Below, in pieces: positions 60,701 through 64,000 of a stretch of DNA of 64,000 bases; position 1 is the stretch's first letter; each line of letters opens with the position of its first letter. The notes under the pieces are model-generated. The model was not told where the DNA came from. It was given only the letters and a program-made list of their open reading frames with translations, and did not search any database. This stretch comes from Manis javanica (taxonomy: Eukaryota > Chordata > Mammalia > Pholidota > Manidae): contig NC_133166.1 in NCBI RefSeq assembly GCF_040802235.1, positions 7,626,001-7,690,000 on the forward strand, written 5' to 3'. A program made the position numbers and the translations under genes.

Positions 60701-61672
60701 GTACAGAAGGACTCCTTTAGCCCCTGCCAGCTGGGCATTTTTAACCTAGAAAACACAATGTCTTTATTTCAGGTTGGTTGTTCCAGATTTGATAATACTG
60801 ATTTCTTAACATTATACTTCAATGAGTAGCCAAACTTTATTTTCAATCTTTTATCGTTAGGCCTACAACAAAGGACATCTCACAGAAAACTGGCTTTTGC
60901 TTTTTCCTACTCCAAGCTCTAAAAATAAGTTTCCACGACTAGATGAACCCTTGGAACGGCAGATTTGGAAAATGTCCGTAACAGTGGTAGCGAGTATTTG
61001 CTATTCCCTAGTCTAGAAGCACAACATGCAAGTAGACGGACGCCACAGGCTAGAATCCCATGTCTTCTATGGCTGAAAGGGAATATTTTTGAAATTTAAT
61101 TTCCCATAGAAGGGAAAAAAAAAAATAACAAAATCAAGTGACATTGAAAACTGCTATGTATAAATTGGCTTCTCTCGCTACCTGTTAGTAACAATTCATA
61201 TTAAAATTTAATTTAGTACATATTTGCAAAGATGATATTTAAAACAGAGACACTGAACGTTAACAACAAATCCAGTGTATGCTTCTTTGCAAACCATGGG
61301 TATAATTTGCAAGTACAGAAAAAATCTGCCCTGTTTTCCCTGAACTTCTACACTGGCCAAATTCCAATGACCCAATCAAAAACCCCTATCTATAAACTAG
61401 TAAATATGTCCTTCCCATAAGGTGGGCGTGTTACAGAATATGAGAAAATCATGGTCTTCAGAAAGTTTAAAGGATAGGATATATATAAAAGTTATATGTA
61501 AGGTATAATGTTTTATATTTGGAGAAAAAGCAAAGATCACTTTTACCTTGTTTCCTCTGAAAATTTTCCCATATCTGGCAATCACAATCTTCCCAGAGCA
61601 ATTGATTTTCATGTCCCGCTCTAGTTGAAAGAAGTCTTCAGTTCGTGCATAGTTGACATACACTAGATCGCC
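30533..61672 (-). CDS. FOLH1: FOLH1, glutamate carboxypeptidase II (exons for residues 172-750; 5' end off window)
   Basis: Fifteen GT/AG exons total 1740 nt (579 residues plus stop) and align end to end with human residues 172-750 without an indel. The product is a type II membrane zinc exopeptidase, a homodimer whose ectodomain removes glutamate from folyl-polyglutamates in gut and from NAAG in brain. Present are zinc ligands His377, Asp387, Glu425, Asp453 and His553, catalytic Glu424, calcium ligands Thr269, Tyr272, Glu433 and Glu436, the arginine patch Arg463, Arg534 and Arg536, and substrate residues Arg210, Asn257, Asn519 and Lys699. Words such as 'SAPPDSSW' and '[14 protein letters not shown]' separate it from the paralogue NAALAD2. 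Differences from human include loss of the Asn476 sequon (now Ser) and Ser for Arg511. Coding sequence for residues 1-171 (cytoplasmic tail, membrane anchor, first ectodomain part) must lie beyond 64000; none is found in 61673-64000. Exon numbers 5-19 assume the 19-exon human layout. Confidence 0.97.
30723..31964. other. FOLH1 intron 18
   Basis: No recognised repeat or exon. Confidence 0.5.
31965..32057 (-). CDS. FOLH1: FOLH1 exon 18
   Basis: 93 nt, residues 657-688 (both ends split). Encodes '[18 protein letters not shown]' and 'GLPERPFY', part of the C-terminal dimerisation domain. Acceptor 'gcttttttag', donor GTAAGG. Confidence 0.96.
32400..32870. repeat. MIR SINE and flanking L2-like words in FOLH1 intron 17
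   Basis: 'ctgtgtgccaattactattctgaa...acatttaactttctgagcag...tagttaaagaacttgcctaggttcacaactagg' at about 32665-32850 follows MIR word order. The 32397-32440 stretch may belong to a second old element. Confidence 0.65.
32871..33835. other. FOLH1 intron 17, unassigned
   Basis: Contains a 121-codon plus-strand open frame at 33147-33512 with no recognisable domain; probably chance or old transposon. Confidence 0.35.
33836..34290. mobile_element. Tigger (TcMar) DNA-transposon fragment
   Basis: Words 'ttataaattaggtatagcaagattaacaataactataataaaatagaa', 'acaatatactgtagcaaaagtta' and 'gtgatgatgtgagctgataaaatgcctac' (given in part) are typical of Tigger/MER2-type elements. No intact transposase. Confidence 0.7.
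34291..35902. other. Rest of FOLH1 intron 17
   Basis: AT-rich. 34690-35050 may be an old antisense L1 piece and 35470-35720 an old unassigned repeat; neither is certain. Confidence 0.35.
35903..35984 (-). CDS. FOLH1: FOLH1 exon 17
   Basis: 82 nt, residues 630-657 (split ends). Encodes '[20 protein letters not shown]'; the NFT sequon is Asn638, reported as important for human enzyme activity. Donor GTATGT. Confidence 0.96.
36274..36538 (-). CDS. FOLH1: FOLH1 exon 16
   Basis: 265 nt, the longest exon seen, residues 542-630. Contains '[19 protein letters not shown]' with zinc ligand His553 and substrate residue Tyr552, then the start of the helical dimerisation domain. Acceptor 'tttttcttttag', donor GTATGG. 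Confidence 0.96.
37195..37400. repeat. MIR SINE
   Basis: 'gactctggaattagcttg...gtttgaatccaggctttaagacctact...tttgctgcggttttctcataaataaaatacaggataata' has the MIR tRNA-like head and core order. Intron 15. Confidence 0.6.
37690..38270 (+). mobile_element. Old L1 3' untranslated fragment
   Basis: The later part reads like the L1M 3' UTR block about 'attccaacacagaatgagttc', 'gacattttcagacatgcaagg' and 'aagaagtttctgaaggatgtgct'. Intron 15. Confidence 0.55.
39314..39404 (-). CDS. FOLH1: FOLH1 exon 15
   Basis: 91 nt, residues 511-541. Encodes '[20 protein letters not shown]' and '[10 protein letters not shown]', holding Asn519, Arg534 and Arg536. The first base is C, so split codon 511 reads Ser instead of the human Arg. 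The acceptor 'tatccctaaaag' has a poor pyrimidine tract. Confidence 0.94.
39600..40300. repeat. LTR-type interspersed repeat
   Basis: A continuous block with 'gagtggctcacagaactcag', 'gtccttttgggtttttatgag', 'aaatcactggccattggtga' and 'aattccaagggatttaggag', a familiar old mammalian LTR-type repeat whose family I cannot name. It ends in a TA microsatellite. Intron 14. Confidence 0.5.
40303..40352. repeat. (TA)n microsatellite
   Basis: Alternating TA with short interruptions, at the edge of the LTR-type repeat. Confidence 0.9.
40962..41053 (-). CDS. FOLH1: FOLH1 exon 14
   Basis: 92 nt, residues 481-511. Reads '[17 protein letters not shown]' then '[13 protein letters not shown]'. A GTAAGT string inside the exon (41025-41020) mimics a donor, but the conserved protein continues through it to the real donor GTAAAC. 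Confidence 0.93.
41054..43430. other. FOLH1 intron 13, with one GC-rich unexplained patch
   Basis: Mostly AT-rich and unassigned. 42770-42980 is GC-richer; the minus strand there gives a short open stretch reading '[20 protein letters not shown]' up to a stop, possibly a processed-pseudogene fragment of a gene I do not recognise. Confidence 0.4.
43104..43183. repeat. Exact 40-bp tandem duplication
   Basis: The unit starting caagtcctaattcagctact occurs at 43104-43143 and 43144-43183 with no difference. It lies about 250 bp past the exon 13 donor inside the intron. Confidence 0.97.
43431..43498 (-). CDS. FOLH1: FOLH1 exon 13
   Basis: 68 nt, residues 458-480. Reads '[19 protein letters not shown]' then 'TKE'; Asn459 sequon and Arg463 are kept, but the Asn476 sequon seen in human is lost. 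Acceptor 'ctatctttcag', donor GTAAAA. Confidence 0.95.
43540..44105 (+). repeat. L2 LINE 3' region
   Basis: Contains 'caggaattctctttcattt', 'ctccagggcttggaaccatc' and ends 'cccagtaaatatttattg', the conserved L2 tail order. Intron 12. Confidence 0.7.
44430..44885 (+). mobile_element. Old L1 fragment
   Basis: 'ggaacttgaaaagctgatacg...attcaactggaagaataaat' is L1 ORF2; a 3'-end-like portion follows. Degenerate. Intron 12. Confidence 0.6.
44935..45150. repeat. MIR SINE
   Basis: 'gatcctttactacccatgtgaccttgggaaag' then 'aatctctcaatctcactttcctc' and 'aacacttaagacagtacctgc' follow MIR order. Intron 12. Confidence 0.75.
45990..46215 (+). repeat. L2 LINE fragment
   Basis: Ends 'ctcagtaaatatttgttgaa' after 'ctaaattccagactagtcag', an L2-type tail. 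Intron 12. Confidence 0.6.
46604..46667 (-). CDS. FOLH1: FOLH1 exon 12
   Basis: 64 nt, residues 437-458. Reads '[19 protein letters not shown]' with zinc ligand Asp453. Donor GTGAAT; the acceptor 'tttttattaaag' is A-rich. Confidence 0.96.
47845..47927 (-). CDS. FOLH1: FOLH1 exon 11
   Basis: 83 nt, residues 409-436. Reads '[20 protein letters not shown]' then 'GSTEWAE': catalytic Glu424, zinc bridge Glu425, calcium ligands Glu433 and Glu436. The donor GTTCGT is weaker than the consensus GTRAGT. Confidence 0.96.
48425..48660. repeat. MIR SINE
   Basis: 'tcaaatcccggttctttact', 'agcagtatgaccaagagaagg', 'cctctttatctgtacccc' in MIR order. Intron 10. Confidence 0.7.
49005..49175. repeat. MIR SINE
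   Basis: 'gtgagtttaagtcccagttct', 'tagttatgtaaccgtgggtg', 'cttgattctgtaaaccttgg' in MIR order. Intron 10. Confidence 0.7.
49790..49935. repeat. MIR SINE core
   Basis: 'cctatgaggtggtggtttcc' and 'ctcactttacagaagactac' are the MIR core; it lies within 30 bp of the exon 10 donor. Intron 10. Confidence 0.7.
49960..50079 (-). CDS. FOLH1: FOLH1 exon 10
   Basis: 120 nt, residues 369-409. Reads '[19 protein letters not shown]' with zinc ligands His377 and Asp387, then '[19 protein letters not shown]'. Acceptor 'gctttctag', donor GTAACA. Confidence 0.96.
50600..50760. repeat. L2-like fragment with T-run
   Basis: 'tgcctagcacagaactggcac' and 'gtgctcagtaagatgcaata' resemble an L2 tail. Intron 9. Confidence 0.45.
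51367..51452 (-). CDS. FOLH1: FOLH1 exon 9
   Basis: 86 nt, residues 340-369. Reads '[20 protein letters not shown]' then 'TLRGAVEP'. Acceptor 'gtttttcattag', donor GTAAAT. Confidence 0.95.
51731..51829 (-). CDS. FOLH1: FOLH1 exon 8
   Basis: 99 nt, residues 307-340. Reads '[20 protein letters not shown]' then '[12 protein letters not shown]' including the Asn336 sequon. Acceptor 'gtgttcaacag', donor GTTAAG. It lies only 278 bp from exon 9. Confidence 0.95.
51905..52115. repeat. MIR SINE
   Basis: 'aagtgctttgcatatgccc', 'gttctactattatccccact', 'cttgcagcaagtcatgcagct', 'aagtggcatagctgagcttc' in MIR order, close to full core length. Intron 7. Confidence 0.82.
52911..53725 (+). mobile_element. 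5'-truncated L1 with target duplication
   Basis: 0.8 kb of the same L1 lineage as 21296-22637: C-terminal ORF2 remnant, G-rich tract at 53455-53500 and AATAAA-type tail. The 15-bp duplication aaaatgctctatcag lies at 52896-52910 and 53726-53740. Inserted in FOLH1 intron 7, antisense to the gene. Confidence 0.93.
53741..55269. other. FOLH1 intron 7, unassigned
   Basis: AT-rich. 54690-55060 looks like an old interspersed repeat ('gaagagcattccaggtac' word) that I cannot place; the 91-codon open frame within it has no domain I recognise. Confidence 0.35.
55270..55855 (+). mobile_element. Old L1 ORF2 internal fragment
   Basis: 'caagtgaatacatattcttc', 'tcaagtgcacatggaaagat', 'gcagctaaagcagtacttaa' are ORF2 words in order; frames are broken. 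Intron 7. Confidence 0.8.
55856..57360. other. FOLH1 intron 7, unassigned
   Basis: AT-rich with a C-rich simple run at 56782-56805. Nothing else recognised. Confidence 0.4.
57361..57890. other. GC-rich intronic patch with a 140-codon open frame
   Basis: The minus strand is open at 57368-57790, Leu- and Pro-rich without a recognisable domain. Compositionally unlike the surrounding AT-rich intron; could be an old LTR or other repeat. Confidence 0.3.
58112..58205 (-). CDS. FOLH1: FOLH1 exon 7
   Basis: 94 nt, residues 276-307. Reads '[20 protein letters not shown]' then '[10 protein letters not shown]'. Acceptor 'actttttccag', donor GTAAGT. Confidence 0.95.
58316..58915 (+). mobile_element. Old L1 3' end fragment
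   Basis: 'gggagaatgtggagcaaccc', 'ccagatgtctttcaacagggg', 'aaaactctgactccatttac' and the tail 'ctctacctcaaaataaaa' give ORF2 end plus 3' UTR of an L1M copy. Intron 6. Confidence 0.78.
58916..60558. other. FOLH1 intron 6 remainder
   Basis: A MIR-like piece is visible at about 59835-60015 ('ggactctggagcagcttgc', 'gtctcactttcctcctgtcg'). The rest is unassigned. Confidence 0.45.
60559..60745 (-). CDS. FOLH1: FOLH1 exon 6
   Basis: 187 nt, residues 214-276. Reads '[20 protein letters not shown]', '[20 protein letters not shown]' and '[11 protein letters not shown]', covering Asn257 and calcium ligands Thr269 and Tyr272 of the apical (PA) domain. Donor GTGAGT. Confidence 0.96.
61547..61672 (-). 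CDS. FOLH1: FOLH1 exon 5 (first exon in window)
   Basis: 126 nt, residues 172-213, start of the apical domain region. Reads '[20 protein letters not shown]' and '[20 protein letters not shown]' with the Asn195 sequon and Arg210. Acceptor 'cctcaacag', donor GTAAAA. Confidence 0.96.
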
Positions 61673-63433
61673 CTGTTGAGGTCAGGAATGATTTAGTACG
61701 AGTGAGATTTACTATAAGGAGGTTTCTCTGCATGACGACTATTTTGCATCTTTTAAAGAAGGAAGAGGCAAAAACACACGAAAAGGCCAGAAAAGCATGA
61801 GCCTCAGAGATTTAAGGGGAAAGTGAGCTTAAATTGAGAAGGCAATTAGCTGGGTTAGAGACACATGAATTAAAATAGCAAGCTTTGTTTATGTCTGTCT
61901 CTTCTACAGTGGCTATAAAGCTATAGAAGCATTCCTCAGGAACACGTATATGAATATATACATTGTTGTATGCAATTGGAGGGGGTCCAGGTACTCTAAG
62001 TTAAGAAACCTCCCTTGTTGAGAACTTTGTTCTCTTTGAAATACAGTAACTAATAGTAGCTTAATGGGTCTTTACAACCACCAGATAAAAAAGAAAGGTC
62101 AGGTAATATTACTCTTTATAGGTCTGGTTCTATATCATAAGTATGATTATGTGCAAATTTTATAACATCTATTAAGTCTCAATATTCTCATTTGTAAAAT
62201 GGCCTGTTAGATTAGATTAGTGTTCTTCAAATACTTTTTGCTCACATGTTAAGTTAATTTTGAAAAGCAACACACCCCCTTACATATACTTGACATCTGA
62301 AAGTATTTATCATACCTTTAAATAGATACAAAGAATGCAATTTCCAAGATATTCTAAATATTAACATTTTCAGAAGCAATATTTATATGTAACTAAAGTA
62401 ATTTAAATACTGTATCGATTTATTATTCAACGCCATCCATTTAAAAAATATATAGGAACATTCTCCTCTTCTGAATTTCATCTTTCCTTTTTCTCCCCAA
62501 ACTTGTATTTTGGCCCTCTTCCCTCCAATTCATTTTACCCTAAAGTGAAATATATTTGTGCCAGACAGTGGGGTATGCTGCCCAGATTCCCCTTCAATGA
62601 AGGCGTGCATTCTTGCTCTAGCTACAGGGAAGTCTCTCTGCAGACAGCCTTCAGATCTCAGCGCCTTCAGGGACTGCCTCAGCTGCAGACCACCGCCATG
62701 CCCCTTCTTAGGTCGTCACACATTATATGACTGATCATAAGACCTGGGCATCTTAGTTCAGATCAGAGCAATTCTGAAGGGCTACTCTAACCCAGAGCTG
62801 CCCATCAGGTCAGCAGAGGCTGTCTTGAGCTGCACTGAAGGAGATTTCTGCTTAATTCAATTTTCTTCCCCTCCCTGCCACAGATACAGATTCCAAGAGA
62901 ACACTCCCTAACACCCGGCACGCTAAATTCCATTTCAGTTTCTGTTACCTAGAATTTGGGTATGCTTGAAAGTCTCAAATTTTTAAAAATATTTATTTCC
63001 TGTGACAGGCTGTCTGTGTGAAGAAAATTCTTCAGAAGTAAGCTATTAGTATAATTATTGTAAGTATCAAATTGAGTCATTGAGGCTAATAACATCGTGA
63101 CACATTTTTATAAATAATACCTAAGCATACATTTTTACTTGAATTACATCTCTTAATATAGGGTATTAAACTATGAGGTCATGGACCTGTGGATGAATAA
63201 ATTATTGCAAGAATAAGAGTCAACTTCAGTTCTATTCCCATTTCTTGTTTTTAGACATAACTTCTGAAAAACCTTGGGATGGAAATGAAAGTTTTGTTAC
63301 AGAATTTTCACTAAATTATTTAAGCTCCTTCCAAGTTCTCACCCCCAAATCACACACTGATCTATTATCCAAGTTAATTCTAATGATATCAGCTAGAAAC
63401 TCAATTAGGCTCATCTTTAATTTTGTTTAACTG
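61673..63433. other. FOLH1 intron 4, partial
   Basis: No match to the FOLH1 exon preceding residue 172. No repeat confidently assigned. Confidence 0.45.
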
Positions 63434-63778
63434 TGTGGGTAAAATTGTACTATTTCCAGAATATCTTGCCTGGTTTTAGTATATCTGCATATCAATAGGC
63501 ATTCAGATGGAAAGAAGTATGGCTTTAGAGGATTTGCTTCATTCCTTGGGTGGAGAAGTTCATCTCCATATCAATGGGTAATTACCTGGGCAAGGAGGGC
63601 TTATTTGTACCTGAGACTTGAGTGGAGGGCAGGTTTTGCTTCTGCTAGAACAGGAGAGAGAGAAGGCCCTGGACTGCAATTTGTAAGCAATGATTGGGTT
63701 TTAAACTTTATTTCTTCTCCCTTTGACTGATTTCGGTTTTTAGAGGTATTTTGCCCTGGGATTTCCTTTCTCCGGACT
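63434..63778 (+). repeat. LTR-like dispersed repeat, copy B
   Basis: Same element as 19093-19440 in the same orientation; conserved words include 'gatggaaagaagtatggcttt', 'gttcatctccatatcaatgg' and 'ttttgccctgggatttcctt'. Sequence beyond 63778 does not match beyond 19440. Confidence 0.55.
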
Positions 63779-64000
63779 TACAAACTGCAAACCCTTTGAC
63801 TTGCCAAATTATTTGTTACTCAGCAATTAGAATCTTTTGCTATTGTCTCTTTGTTGGGAGTCACAGAGATTTTTTTTTTTACAATTCAGAGATAAGCTTC
63901 ACATTGTTTTAGGTTTGGTGGGAGATGTTTTTACTTTGTAACAGAGAAAAATGTAAAAGAGAAAAATGATTGTAAATAAGGAGGTGGGGACAAAGTGCCA

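Noticed and set aside
30533-61672. NAALAD2 or a FOLH1B-type pseudogene instead of FOLH1
   Set aside because: Diagnostic residues follow FOLH1, not NAALAD2, and all fifteen exons are open with no indel or lost splice site.
1-64000. CRISPR array, operon, phage or toxin system
   Set aside because: Introns, mammalian retroelements and microsatellites throughout; no prokaryotic gene layout or regularly spaced repeats.

Overview
This is vertebrate, specifically placental-mammal, nuclear DNA. The genes are split into short exons with GT/AG splice sites, and the background is made of L1, L2, MIR, hAT-Charlie and Tigger repeats and endogenous retroviral LTRs. I see no Alu, rodent B1/B2, carnivore tRNA-Lys SINE, BovB/ART or equine ERE element. 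The species is therefore probably neither primate, rodent, carnivore, ruminant nor horse. A laurasiatherian lineage poor in SINEs, such as pangolin, is a guess only. There are no operons, phage or CRISPR elements.

Two protein-coding genes can be read exon by exon, both on the minus strand. (1) A complete TRIM43-family E3 ubiquitin ligase gene lies at 9176-14629, with a possible upstream noncoding exon and TATA promoter near 15991-16176. It has six coding exons (411, 96, 231, 23, 101 and 497 nt), all with GT/AG splice sites and an uninterrupted 452-codon frame encoding RING, B-box2, coiled coil and B30.2/SPRY. (2) The 3' three quarters of FOLH1 (glutamate carboxypeptidase II / PSMA) lies at 30533-61672. 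Fifteen exons encode residues 172-750 in human numbering with no indel, every zinc, calcium and catalytic residue is present, and the frame is open to the stop. The four 5' exons lie beyond the right edge.

Layout. 1-9000: intergenic, old L1, L2, MER20 and MER5A-like pieces. 9.1-16.2 kb: TRIM43-like gene. 16.2-30.5 kb: an LTR-like element, an inverted broken copy of the TRIM middle exons (20060-20975) split by a later L1, a 3' L1 with target duplication (21296-22637), and an internally deleted class II endogenous retrovirus with two LTRs (23027-25569). 30.5-61.7 kb: FOLH1 with introns carrying L1, MIR, L2, Tigger and LTR pieces. 61.7-64 kb: FOLH1 intron containing a second copy of the 19-kb LTR-like element.

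FOLH1-family and TRIM43/49/64-family genes also sit side by side in the human 11q14 cluster, so this window looks like an ancestral or parallel version of that unstable locus. The two genes have no known shared pathway. FOLH1 is a membrane ectopeptidase cleaving folyl-polyglutamate and NAAG; TRIM43-family proteins are ubiquitin ligases active in early embryo and germline contexts.
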